Below are positions 41,693-51,280 of a DNA stretch of 64,000 nucleotides, in pieces. Positions within the stretch are counted from its first letter, which is position 1; the number at the start of each line of letters is the position of its first letter. The stretch comes from Bacteroidales bacterium (GTDB taxonomy: Bacteria > Bacteroidota > Bacteroidia > Bacteroidales > F082): NCBI GenBank assembly GCA_013141455.1, contig JABFQW010000036.1, positions 1 to 64,000 on the forward strand, read 5' to 3'. A program made the position numbers and the translations under genes. The notes beneath the pieces are model-generated. The model was not told the origin of the DNA. It did no database searches and was given only the letters and a program-made list of their open reading frames with translations.

Positions 41693-43456
41693 ATGAAATT
41701 TCGCATCAATTGGTCGTTTGTTAACGAGAGAAACGTATTCATTCTTTTCACTGTTGCAAATCTGATCCCGGTATTTTTGACCTATTATGTAGGATCGTTG
41801 GATGGCCCTAAGCATCTGCAGGTTTCAAATATGATGATTCAACTGTGGAAAGGGAATGAAACTTACCGGCAGTTTTATGTTTTCGATCCGCTTTTCAACG
41901 GGAATGTATTGGGGAACTATATAATTGCTTTATTCAATCTGGTGCTTCCGGCATGGCTTGCTGAAAAATTGTTTATAACAACTTATCTTATCTCGCTTGT
42001 TACCGGATTCAGATATTTGGTTGTCTCAATAAAAGGGAAGTCGGATTATCTTACCCTATTGATTTTCCCTTTTACCTATACATCATTGTTCATGTTGGGT
42101 TACTACAATTTTAGCTTGGCGATTGGCCTCATGTTTTATACACTTGGATATTGGATACGGCAGCATAAGTCCATGAATATTCTAAAATCAATCGTGCTGA
42201 CATTGCTGATCCTGTTTACTTATTTTGCACATCTTTTCATTTTTGGATTTTTATTGGCGATAACCGGATTTTATACTGTATTTGAATTTTTTAATGAATT
42301 AGCTTTAAAGGAGCCGAATACATTCAAAAAATTCCTGAACAGGACGGGGATTCTGATTGCCAGCGCCATGCCGTCATTAATACTCTCAGTTTTTTATATT
42401 AGAGAGATACTTAAATACCCTGCCGGCGATGGGGCGACAGGTCAGTTCGGTTTTTTGAAGAAGATTAACGATCTTAATATATTGATTGGTTACCATCGCA
42501 ATATGGAATTGGTGTATGTGAGGGTGATATACTTTCTTGTTATATCGTTGGTGGTCTGGATACTTATCAGCAGGATTATTGGTTATATAACACGATACAG
42601 ATCAGTGAAATATCGTTTGATTGATTTCCTGCTGAAAAGTGATTTTTGGTTTTTGGTAACCATCCTTATCTTCGGATTTTACCTTTTTCTTCCGAATCAA
42701 ATGAATTCTGCCGGAAATGTATCCATGAGAGTGGCCATACTACTGATTTATATGTTAATACTCTGGATAAGTCTTCAGGATTTTCCAAAAAAACTCGTTT
42801 TTATACCGGTTTTAATCATTCTTTATGCCGGAATTTCGTTAAAGAGCATCCATGTAAAATTTCTTAAACCCCTTGATGAGATTGCTCTTGAACTTCAATC
42901 TGTTGAAAAACTGATTCCTGAAAACTCAGTGATTCTGACAGCTAATTTCAGCGAGAACTGGATATTAAATCATTTCCGGAGTTATATTGGTACGAAAAGG
43001 CCGGTGATTGACCTGAGAAACCAATCCTGCTCGAAACTTTTTGTTGTGAACTGGAACCATAAGGAAATGCCATTTACTTTTGTGGGAGCAAAAGATGCCC
43101 AACATTTTACTGGATTTCATAACAATCCACGAAATCAGTTCGTTACGATAGTTGACTATATTGTGATTATCGATTTCTTGCAATTTGAAAAGTTTGATCA
43201 AAATGATCCATTACCACAAACACTGAAAAGAGATTACGAATTGGTATATAAAGCTGAGAATAAATTTGTGGCTGTATTTAAATTCGCTGCACAGGAAAAG
43301 GTGGAAGCATACCGTAAATATATTTTGGGGAATTCCAAATCAATGGAAATGATCAAAAAGAAGGCCCAACATTTTGAAGTTCCTTTAGAAACTGCTTTAG
43401 AAAGAGACGCTTTGTGGCTTTATGATCAGGCATTTCCTATACCAGAAGAAAATTAG
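41693..43456 (+). CDS. Polytopic membrane protein, possible GT-C glycosyltransferase
   Basis: The 587-residue protein has about ten hydrophobic segments, starting at residues 16-33, and a soluble C-terminal region from about 385. An early extracytoplasmic loop has YYVGSLDGPKHLQVSNMM, an acidic-residue position like that of GT-C enzymes. I do not recognise the exact family. Its place among sugar-nucleotide and membrane glycan genes suggests a polyprenyl-phosphate-sugar-dependent glycosyltransferase, but this is inference. It is probably transcribed separately from rfbB (146-nt gap). Confidence 0.6.
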   Translation: MKFRINWSFVNERNVFILFTVANLIPVFLTYYVGSLDGPKHLQVSNMMIQLWKGNETYRQFYVFDPLFNGNVLGNYIIALFNLVLPAWLAEKLFITTYLISLVTGFRYLVVSIKGKSDYLTLLIFPFTYTSLFMLGYYNFSLAIGLMFYTLGYWIRQHKSMNILKSIVLTLLILFTYFAHLFIFGFLLAITGFYTVFEFFNELALKEPNTFKKFLNRTGILIASAMPSLILSVFYIREILKYPAGDGATGQFGFLKKINDLNILIGYHRNMELVYVRVIYFLVISLVVWILISRIIGYITRYRSVKYRLIDFLLKSDFWFLVTILIFGFYLFLPNQMNSAGNVSMRVAILLIYMLILWISLQDFPKKLVFIPVLIILYAGISLKSIHVKFLKPLDEIALELQSVEKLIPENSVILTANFSENWILNHFRSYIGTKRPVIDLRNQSCSKLFVVNWNHKEMPFTFVGAKDAQHFTGFHNNPRNQFVTIVDYIVIIDFLQFEKFDQNDPLPQTLKRDYELVYKAENKFVAVFKFAAQEKVEAYRKYILGNSKSMEMIKKKAQHFEVPLETALERDALWLYDQAFPIPEEN

Positions 43457-43615
43457 ATCTTTAAGGAATGTTGAAAATAATATTAGAGATAGACAGTTAT
43501 ATTGCAGCATGTTATGATTTGTTGTTGAGTATTTGTTCCAAGGTTTAAGAAGGAAAGCGCACAGCGTTTTCGCGTATATTTAACATTAGTTTTCGTTAAT
43601 TATCGATCAATAGAA

Positions 43616-45484
43616 ATGTGGGATACACAAAATTTAACCATTAAAAAAACATCCATGATTGTTGTTTGGATGCTGATAATTTTGTTGGGCATTCTTAAAT
43701 TTTCCTATCTTCAAACCAATATCCTGAGTTATGATTATTTTGGATTATATCTTTATCTTCCGGCAACATTTATATACCACGATCCGGCAATAAGTGATAT
43801 AAGCTGGTTGGAACAGATCAACGCGACCTATCACAATACCCCCATGTTTTACCAGTTGCAAACTCTGGGTGATTTGCACCTGATACGATTCTTTTGCGGG
43901 ATGGCTATATTACTGTCTCCTTTCTTTTTTCTGGGGCATTTCATCGCTTTGTTGACGGCGTATCCGGCGGATGGTTTTTCTTTTCCCTATCAGCTTTCAA
44001 TGGCGATAGCGGCGTTTTTTTATGTTGCTTTGGGCTTATGGTTTGCCCGGAAGATACTGCTGAAATATTTCGATGACAAAACTACTGTTATAACGCTGAT
44101 ATCCGTCTATTTGGGAACCAACCTGTTATTCTGGACAACTTTTGATGCAGGGGCACCACACACTATTTTGTTTACTTTATATACCATATTGATTTGGTTT
44201 ACAATCAAATGGCACGAAAGGCCTCGTAAAAGTTCTGCTATCATAATCGGGATCATATTAGGACTGATCATTGTTTCAAGGCCAAGTGAAATTATTGCTA
44301 TACTTATACCAATGTGCTGGAATATAAGCGGAAAAGAGTCGTTTCTGAATAAAATCAGAATGGTTTGGAAGTATAGGTTTCACGTGATTCTTTTGGGGAC
44401 AGCAGCTTTTTTGATGGGACTTCCCCAGATGGCTTATTTTTATCATTACACAGGTAAAATATTTCTCTCAACCTATACCGATCCACAGTCGATACTCGAC
44501 CTGTGGAATCCACGATTTGCCTGGGTTCTATTCAGTTACCGTAAAGGATGGTTTGTGTATGCACCATTGATGGTTTTCTCTGTCATCGGCTTATGGTGGA
44601 TGGTTAAACGGAAAATCACACTGGCTTTGCCTGTCATTCTTTTCTTCTTGATAAACCTATATATTATTGCTTCCTTTACAAGTCTGATAAGCTTTGGCTA
44701 CAGGGCGTTTATCCAATCATACGCATTAATGATGATTCCATTGGGATTTGGTGTCAGCTATCTGAGAAATAGAGGAATTTATATTCGAACCATATCATTG
44801 GTGATACTTATCTTTTTTATGTTTTTTTCTTTAATTCAGGTTTGGCAAATCAAAGACGAAGTTATACATGCGACCAGGATGACCCGGGAATACTATTGGA
44901 AGATCTTTGGTAAAACCAAAGCAAGTATGGACGACAAAAAATTGCTTATGATCAATCCATTTCTTGATGATGAAACTGGAAATAAATTAGTTGATTCACT
45001 TAAATATTCAAAATCTATTTTGGCTTTTATTGATATGAACCAGCCTTTGAAGGGACTTGAAAAGTTTCAGAAACTGAAGGGCGATACCGATACAATTGAT
45101 AAATGTTTCGAAACCGGGATTGATATGCAGTTCTCGCCAAGTGTTAAAATACCCTATGAACAGATTACAAACAAGGACCATTTCTGGGCCAGGGTATCAT
45201 TTGCATATAAATCCGATTCAATTGTTAACCCTTCTGAATTGGTTTTGGTAGTGACTTTTACATATCGTGGAAAAGTGAAAGCCAATTATGGGATTCCCTA
45301 TAAATACCGGTATTTCGAAATCCCCTTCGACATGGCAAAAGTAGGCTCTTGGCAAAATTTTACAATCGATTATTTATCACCGGAAGTTACCACATATCAG
45401 GATAGGTTTGAGACATATGTTTTGAATAAGGGGAAAGCAAAAGTACAAATCGACGATTTTAAAGTGATTAAATTTGAACCATAA
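43616..45484 (+). CDS. Polytopic membrane protein, GT-C-like, paralogue of the next gene
   Basis: The 622-residue protein has about eleven membrane segments and a C-terminal soluble beta-rich domain (about 430-622). It is clearly homologous to the convergent neighbour at 45523: shared features include a first-loop YDYFGLYLYLPATFIYHD (WDIFGYYLYLPFTFIYND in the other), YPADGFSFPYQLS (YDADGFSLPYQLS), WFTIKWHE, SRPSEI and LFSYRKGWFVYAPLM. The acidic first loop and topology fit GT-C mannosyl- or other polyprenyl-linked sugar transferases. Donor and acceptor are unknown. Confidence 0.65.
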   Translation: MWDTQNLTIKKTSMIVVWMLIILLGILKFSYLQTNILSYDYFGLYLYLPATFIYHDPAISDISWLEQINATYHNTPMFYQLQTLGDLHLIRFFCGMAILLSPFFFLGHFIALLTAYPADGFSFPYQLSMAIAAFFYVALGLWFARKILLKYFDDKTTVITLISVYLGTNLLFWTTFDAGAPHTILFTLYTILIWFTIKWHERPRKSSAIIIGIILGLIIVSRPSEIIAILIPMCWNISGKESFLNKIRMVWKYRFHVILLGTAAFLMGLPQMAYFYHYTGKIFLSTYTDPQSILDLWNPRFAWVLFSYRKGWFVYAPLMVFSVIGLWWMVKRKITLALPVILFFLINLYIIASFTSLISFGYRAFIQSYALMMIPLGFGVSYLRNRGIYIRTISLVILIFFMFFSLIQVWQIKDEVIHATRMTREYYWKIFGKTKASMDDKKLLMINPFLDDETGNKLVDSLKYSKSILAFIDMNQPLKGLEKFQKLKGDTDTIDKCFETGIDMQFSPSVKIPYEQITNKDHFWARVSFAYKSDSIVNPSELVLVVTFTYRGKVKANYGIPYKYRYFEIPFDMAKVGSWQNFTIDYLSPEVTTYQDRFETYVLNKGKAKVQIDDFKVIKFEP

Positions 45485-45522
45485 TATTTTTTTACGATCT
45501 TTTATATCTGATTTTTTTCTAA

Positions 45523-47364
45523 TCAATACGTTGGTTCATATGCAGTTATGCGAATATTGTCAAGATAAACATCCGCTTTGCCTTTCAAGTAAAAGTTTGT
45601 CTGGAACCTATCGTTAGGACGGCGAACTTCTGGCGTAAGGTAATCCATACTCACTTTATTCCATTGTCCGGCAATTAATTGCGTTGAATCAAAGCTGGTT
45701 ATTCTTTCACTATAAGGATATTCATTATGTTCAAAATTCATTCCAAGCAGCAGTGGATTCGTCATGACATTCCCAGTTACCAAGACATCTGCTTCTACCC
45801 GAATAATAGCGTATTCCTTGTTTGTTAATAGTTCATACGGAATCTCAAATTTCAGGAAGCAACAATTTTCCTCACTAAGTTTAAACACTTTTGTCAGGTT
45901 TATTGTATCGGGATTATTTTTAATAAAATGGCCGTTTTTTTCAAAATCTTGAAAATCAAGTTGTTTTAAGGTGTATTTTGAACTGTCTTGTAATAAGTAG
46001 GTTGGATTAGCATTTCGGTCTATTAGCAATAAATCATTTTTTATAACAGATTTATTCTTCTGTAGAAATACTGCTGCATAAGCCTTCTTTGTCATCCGTG
46101 TTGGATGAATCATCCCATTTAAAAATTGCCACGATTGAAAAATATTGAAAATCAATAGAATACCAAGCAACATCAAAAAACCGGCGAATATTTTGTTACT
46201 TCTTCCCCTGACATAGGTTAACAAGCTCCCGAAGGGAAATGCCAACATAACATACATTGGAATGACGGCCCGTTGACTGAAGCAATCGGCATACCACCAG
46301 CAGGACCAGCTGGCAATCACATAAAATGAAACTATAAAAAACAGAAATATAGCCGGAAACAAATTTTTCATCGAACGATACATGGTAAAAAAACCGGCCA
46401 ATGCAAATGCCATAACTGGTGTATAAATGAGCCAACCTTTCCTGAAGCTGAACAAAACTTCCATCAGGTACGGATGGAGAAATTCCATGCCTTCACCCGC
46501 GTTTCCTCCATAACTATTGAATAGAAATTTCCCGGTCATTTGCTTCCAGTAAATAAGCTGAAAAAATCCAATTATGAAAATTATCAAAAGCATCAGACCA
46601 ATTGATTTCCAGTTTTTTAAAAGAAATTGAATCCTTTTTTTGAATTGAATTCCTGGCATATTCCAAAGTAGTGGGATCATTAAAACCAATATCTCTGTCG
46701 GACGACTCAATGCTGATAATCCGATAGTAATTCCAAGCCCGATTGAATACTTTATTTGTAAAGTTTCGTGCCAGCGAATCGTGAACCAAAGGATCAATGA
46801 AAACACGAAAAAAAGATAGTTATGCGACATTAAACCCTGTCCATGAATACTGGTGTGTAACATGAAATTCGTTCCGAAAACCAAGACAATCAACAAAATA
46901 GAAGTAATGAATTCATCAAAATATTTTAGTAATGACTTTCTAAAAAAAAAGAGGCCAACACCTGTATAGATGAAACTTCCATATAATAGTGACAATTGAT
47001 ACGGGAGAGAGAAACCGTCAGCATCATATCCTGTAAGAAGTGATATCATGTGACCTGTAAAAAACCAGGGGCTGTAAAGAAGTGCCATGCCCATTGGATA
47101 TTTCATTACCCAGTTCCCGTTTAGCATAGGCAATGCCTGGTAAAATGTCGGAGTGTTATGGTATTTTGCGAGTATCTGTTCAACAACCGCGTGGTCCTTC
47201 AAACCTAAGTCATTGTATATAAATGTAAATGGAAGATAGAGATAATAACCAAAGATGTCCCACGACAAGACTGAATGTGGAATAACGGTAAAAATGTTCA
47301 AGGCCAATATCAAAAGAACGAGGACAAGAGTATAGAATGATAGGCCTTTTTTTATCATCTTCAT
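45523..47364 (-). CDS. Polytopic membrane protein, GT-C-like, paralogue of the preceding gene
   Basis: The 613-residue protein has the same order of membrane segments, acidic first loop (LSWDIFGYYLYLP), SRPTEILVL, SFRKGWLIYTPVM and soluble C-terminal domain as the gene at 43616, with which it is convergent (38-bp gap). It lies 14 nt after a GT2 polyprenyl-sugar synthase-like gene, a pairing known for GT2 enzymes that make lipid-linked sugars used by GT-C transferases. Exact activity is unknown. Confidence 0.68.
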   Translation of the reverse strand: MKMIKKGLSFYTLVLVLLILALNIFTVIPHSVLSWDIFGYYLYLPFTFIYNDLGLKDHAVVEQILAKYHNTPTFYQALPMLNGNWVMKYPMGMALLYSPWFFTGHMISLLTGYDADGFSLPYQLSLLYGSFIYTGVGLFFFRKSLLKYFDEFITSILLIVLVFGTNFMLHTSIHGQGLMSHNYLFFVFSLILWFTIRWHETLQIKYSIGLGITIGLSALSRPTEILVLMIPLLWNMPGIQFKKRIQFLLKNWKSIGLMLLIIFIIGFFQLIYWKQMTGKFLFNSYGGNAGEGMEFLHPYLMEVLFSFRKGWLIYTPVMAFALAGFFTMYRSMKNLFPAIFLFFIVSFYVIASWSCWWYADCFSQRAVIPMYVMLAFPFGSLLTYVRGRSNKIFAGFLMLLGILLIFNIFQSWQFLNGMIHPTRMTKKAYAAVFLQKNKSVIKNDLLLIDRNANPTYLLQDSSKYTLKQLDFQDFEKNGHFIKNNPDTINLTKVFKLSEENCCFLKFEIPYELLTNKEYAIIRVEADVLVTGNVMTNPLLLGMNFEHNEYPYSERITSFDSTQLIAGQWNKVSMDYLTPEVRRPNDRFQTNFYLKGKADVYLDNIRITAYEPTY

Positions 47365-47378
47365 TATTTAAAGAAATA

Positions 47379-48119
47379 TCAAACTGAAATTCGGTTAATA
47401 TTCCCACGCAGCAAATTATACTTCATAATGCACCAAATCGCCCTAAATCCATCCGAAGCTTTTATCTTTTTACCTTCATCGTAAGTACGTCCATAATACG
47501 AAATGCCTACCTCATAAATTCTTATTCTTTTGACGCGCGACATTTTTGCTGTTACTTCAGGTTCAAAACCGAATCGTTTCTCTTTGAGGTTCAGGTTTTT
47601 AATAACAGGTGATCTGAATAATTTATAACATGTTTCCATATCAGTCAGATTCAGGTTGGTAAACATATTCGACAGAAAAGTAAGGAATTTGTTACCTAAG
47701 GTATGCCAGAAGAACAATATTCTGTGGGGGTTGCCTCCCATGAATCGTGAGCCATACACTACATCGGCAAAACCATCCAACATTGGTTTTAACAGGATAT
47801 TAAAATCTTCAGGATCATATTCAAGGTCAGCATCCTGCACAATGATGAAATCGCCGGTTGCCAGTTCAATCCCTTTATGAATTGCGGCACCTTTGCCCTG
47901 GTTTTTTGATTGATTAAATAGCCTGATATTTAGTTTGTTATTTGAATTTTGAAAATCATTTACAACGTCAGCAGTTTGATCGGTAGAACAGTCGTTTACA
48001 ACAATGATTTCTTTGCTAATATCATCTATCAGCGTCACATTTGTTACCTTTTGAAGGATTTTCGTGATCGTTTTTTCTTCATTAAAAGCCGGAATGATGA
48101 TAGAAAGTGTAAATGGCAT
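47379..48119 (-). CDS. GT2 glycosyltransferase, DPM1/polyprenyl-phosphate sugar synthase-like
   Basis: The 246-residue protein has FTLSIIIPAFNEEKTITKILQKV (about 3-25), IIVVNDCSTDQTADVV (about 38-53), KNQGKGAAIHKGIELATGDFIIVQDADLEYDPEDF (about 75-110, DxD-like) and METCYKLFRSPVIKNLNLKEKRFGFEPEVTAKMSR (about 160-195). These fit dolichyl/polyprenyl-phosphate hexosyltransferases. It has no long C-terminal membrane helices, so it is the soluble or peripheral type. It probably supplies the donor for the membrane protein encoded directly downstream. Confidence 0.9.
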   Translation of the reverse strand: MPFTLSIIIPAFNEEKTITKILQKVTNVTLIDDISKEIIVVNDCSTDQTADVVNDFQNSNNKLNIRLFNQSKNQGKGAAIHKGIELATGDFIIVQDADLEYDPEDFNILLKPMLDGFADVVYGSRFMGGNPHRILFFWHTLGNKFLTFLSNMFTNLNLTDMETCYKLFRSPVIKNLNLKEKRFGFEPEVTAKMSRVKRIRIYEVGISYYGRTYDEGKKIKASDGFRAIWCIMKYNLLRGNINRISV

Positions 48120-48865
48120 GGAATAATACAGATTTATAGTTTCTGAAATTAATATACAAATCCCATTTTATCGGGATGTTTTTTTGAAGTAACAAAGGTA
48201 AGAAAAGACTTACATTGTCGAAAAAAGGATTTTGTTTCTGCAATGTCTTTATAGAGCAATGGATTTTTGCCAGATAAGCAGAGAGCTAAACTGTAACTTA
48301 GTCCATCGGAAAACGACAAATATATTTCAATGTCATTTATTTGGTGATTAATCATCATAGAAAATTCATAAACTTTCCTTCGACTCCATTTAGGATGACT
48401 GTCATTCTGAGCAGCCTGTCTCTCCTTCAAGACAAGGGAGTCGAAGACTGTTTTTCATAACTTTTCGTACTCTATCCAGAATGAATCCAGTATTGGTACA
48501 GTAATAGTAGATATGGATGGCATTAATTCCCTATTTCATAGAACGGTATCAAGTTGTCACTATGCCGTTTCTTTGTTAAAATCTTAGCAGCATTCATCTG
48601 TTAAACAGAAATTTTAAACTAATTTTGATAGCGTAAATGTAAGGATTGATCGTGTAGTGATTTGTAATTCATTACATTCGTTGAGAATTCAATTATATTT
48701 GTTTTCAATTTTACAATTAAGCATAGATAATATTAGCATTATTGCTAAATTTCAGGGTTAATCAATTTCGATGATTTTCGTCCTGAAATATAATTTATTA
48801 AGATGAAACAGGACAAAATAACAGGGATTCCACCCATTGGTATCCGGCATGCCAACTTATGAAGC
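48120..48865. other. Long intergenic region with a dispersed repeat
   Basis: These 746 bases separate two divergent glycan genes. They hold the repeat at 48378-48446. A TATATTTG (48694-48701), an exact -7 match, could drive the next gene, with a long leader of about 165 nt. The minus-strand ORF at 48149-48430 has no protein-like character and runs through the repeat. No RNA gene is recognised. Confidence 0.5.
48378..48446. repeat. Dispersed inverted repeat related to the one at 15511-15637
   Basis: CTTCGACTCC (48378-48387) and GGAGTCGAAG (48437-48446) are perfect inverted ends. The interior contains TGAGCAGCCTG (48408-48418), identical to the left end of the 15.5-kb repeat. The TGTCATTCTGAGCAGC wording resembles short palindromic repeats common in Bacteroidetes genomes. 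Confidence 0.55.
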
Positions 48866-51214
48866 ATGAAAAATAGTATGTCGGAAATTAACCATAAAAA
48901 ATTATTGCAATGGGTACCGGCAATACTTGTTTTTGCCTTTATCTTTCCTTTTTTTAAAGATGTTCTGCTATCACCTGGTAGTTTTTTGCTGTTAATGGGT
49001 TCCGATGGCATCAAGAACTACTATACCTATTCATGGTATATCGTTAACAATAAGGAGTTATTGAATTTTACCGGGATGAATTACCCGTATGGCGAAAGTA
49101 TTTTTTATCTCGATAGCCAGCCCTTTTTATCTGTTATGTTTTATTTTATTAAAAACATATTTCCAGGCTTTGGGCACTATATTATTGCATTATTGAATCT
49201 GATCATTATTTTTTCTCCTGTGATATCTGCTTTTGTGTTGTTCCATATCTTTAAAGTATTGAAGGTATCCACCTTACTTTCGATAACTGCATCGGTAGGG
49301 ATTGCCTTGCTTTCACCTCAATTTCACCGGTTTGCAAGTCATTTTGCGCTCTCTTTTTCTTTTTTTATTCCGGTAACCATTTATTTATTAATTAAAGATG
49401 ATCGTTGGCGATGTTTAACGCGTAACAGTGTTTCTCTGTCTGTTTTTACCATGGTTATGTTTCTGGTTCACGCCTATCTTGGGATGATTGTAGCCTTTAT
49501 GACAGCTTTGTTTTTTATGTTTCGGTTTTTAATTCAACCAGATTTTAAATCATTCAAAATACATTTTATAAAAGCTACGGTGATATCAATTTTACCGTCT
49601 GTTATTTTTTTCTTATTAATCAGTTTAACTGATTCGCACACAGGTCGAAATACGAATCCTTCCGGTTTTTTTACTTATGTAGCGTCATTTGTTACTATTC
49701 TATTCCAAAGTGAACCATTTGCAATTTTGAAAATACACTTTTCAACGAAATGGGAACAATGGGAAGGTTGGGCCTATATCGGTCTTTTTTCGATCGTTTT
49801 CTTTGTGCCATCAGTTATATTGCTAATATACAGGAGATTAAAACACCTTGGAAATGATACAGATAGCTTGATATCAGGTTTATTATTCGCTTCTTTGATT
49901 ATGCTTGCTTTTTCGTTTTCTTTCCCTTTCAATATGGGATTGGAGCATTGGGTTGAAGCATTCCCTATCATCAAGAAATTCAGATCAGTTGGGCGTTTTG
50001 CCTGGGTGTTTTATTATGTTTCCGGCGTTTTGGCGGTCTGGTTTTTAAATTCAGTTGCAACAACTAAATTCAGAAAACTTATTATTGGAGTATTGCCAAT
50101 ATTATTTGTCATTGAAGCATTTCCTGTTTATAAATCTTATGCCAAATTCACGAATAAAACACCTAACCTCTTTGATATCAATATGGTAGGCGAAGAATTG
50201 AAGGAAGTTATTTCCGAAATTGAAAGTAAGAATTATCAGGCGATCTTACCTTTGCCTTATTACCATATTGGCTCAGAAAACTACGGTAAAATTGGTGCCT
50301 CCAAAGTTTATAAGGAATCGATGATTATTTCATATCATACCCGTCTCCCACTTTTTTCGACGTATTTAACGCATACCAGTATCTGGGAAAGCAAAAATTG
50401 TGTGCAATTACTTTCACCGGTTTACTACGATAAAGCAATTAAAGAGTCGATTCCGAATACTAAGGATATTTTAATTTACTGGAGCAACGAACCTATAAAT
50501 CAATATGAAAAAGATTTGCTTAAAAGATCAACTGAAGTATTCAGGAACCCAACCGGCTCACTTTACCGGATAAGCATTCATGATCTTTTTAGCATAGATC
50601 CGGCTGCAGGTGTATTACATTTTGAACAGATAAAACAAGGTTTAACATTTAAAAATGATCATTATCTAAAAAGTGGAACTGCTACTTTCTATTATGATAA
50701 TTTTGATCGCCTCGGTCATGATACAGTGTACAGTGGAAGTGGATCATATTTAGGATACGATGGCATGTCGAATCTACTTGCCAGATTAGACTCAGGTTTT
50801 CTTGCCCCAAATCGAACGTATATCTTGTCGTACTGGAAATATAATAAGGGAAAAAATTTTGGACAGGGAATGTTAAATGCTCTTGGTATTGTTACAGAAA
50901 ATAAAGGTTGGATAAAGTATGCGGCGCCTAAGTGGAGTTGTGTTATCAATGGCGACTGGACTCTGTTCGAATTAGAATTTACGCCGAAATTGGATAATAG
51001 TTTAATAGAGATATGGGAGAATGAGTATTCGATTAGTACAAAGGGAATCAAATCAATCATTGATGAACTACTGATTTATGAAAAGAACGATACAATTTAC
51101 AGAGAAATTTACAGCAACAATGGTGAATTTCTTGGCGTGTTCATGAATAACCATCCGCTTTTGAAGAAAAATATTCCATATCTTCCATCAAAGAAAGATA
51201 AAGAATACAAGTAA
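48866..51214 (+). CDS. Large polytopic membrane protein, possible glycosyltransferase
   Basis: The 782-residue protein has about 11-12 membrane segments in the first 440 residues and a soluble region after that (about 441-782), which includes a beta-rich, carbohydrate-binding-like stretch (TATFYYDNFDRLGHDTVYSGSGSYLGYDG ... WTLFELEFTP). An early loop reads MGSDGIKNYYTYSWYIVNNKELLNFTGMNYPYGESIFYLD. I cannot name the family. The topology and location suggest a membrane enzyme for glycan transfer or modification. It is convergent with the MBOAT acyltransferase gene. Confidence 0.6.
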   Translation: MKNSMSEINHKKLLQWVPAILVFAFIFPFFKDVLLSPGSFLLLMGSDGIKNYYTYSWYIVNNKELLNFTGMNYPYGESIFYLDSQPFLSVMFYFIKNIFPGFGHYIIALLNLIIIFSPVISAFVLFHIFKVLKVSTLLSITASVGIALLSPQFHRFASHFALSFSFFIPVTIYLLIKDDRWRCLTRNSVSLSVFTMVMFLVHAYLGMIVAFMTALFFMFRFLIQPDFKSFKIHFIKATVISILPSVIFFLLISLTDSHTGRNTNPSGFFTYVASFVTILFQSEPFAILKIHFSTKWEQWEGWAYIGLFSIVFFVPSVILLIYRRLKHLGNDTDSLISGLLFASLIMLAFSFSFPFNMGLEHWVEAFPIIKKFRSVGRFAWVFYYVSGVLAVWFLNSVATTKFRKLIIGVLPILFVIEAFPVYKSYAKFTNKTPNLFDINMVGEELKEVISEIESKNYQAILPLPYYHIGSENYGKIGASKVYKESMIISYHTRLPLFSTYLTHTSIWESKNCVQLLSPVYYDKAIKESIPNTKDILIYWSNEPINQYEKDLLKRSTEVFRNPTGSLYRISIHDLFSIDPAAGVLHFEQIKQGLTFKNDHYLKSGTATFYYDNFDRLGHDTVYSGSGSYLGYDGMSNLLARLDSGFLAPNRTYILSYWKYNKGKNFGQGMLNALGIVTENKGWIKYAAPKWSCVINGDWTLFELEFTPKLDNSLIEIWENEYSISTKGIKSIIDELLIYEKNDTIYREIYSNNGEFLGVFMNNHPLLKKNIPYLPSKKDKEYK

Positions 51215-51280
51215 TGCAGAACCACAGGTAGTAACACACTATTAAATTAAAATCAGGTGAACAGCTAAAACCTTTTCCCG

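Noticed and set aside
48149-48430. 93-residue minus-strand ORF in the 746-bp gap
   Set aside because: It spans the dispersed repeat and has no family-like sequence or promoter; probably chance.
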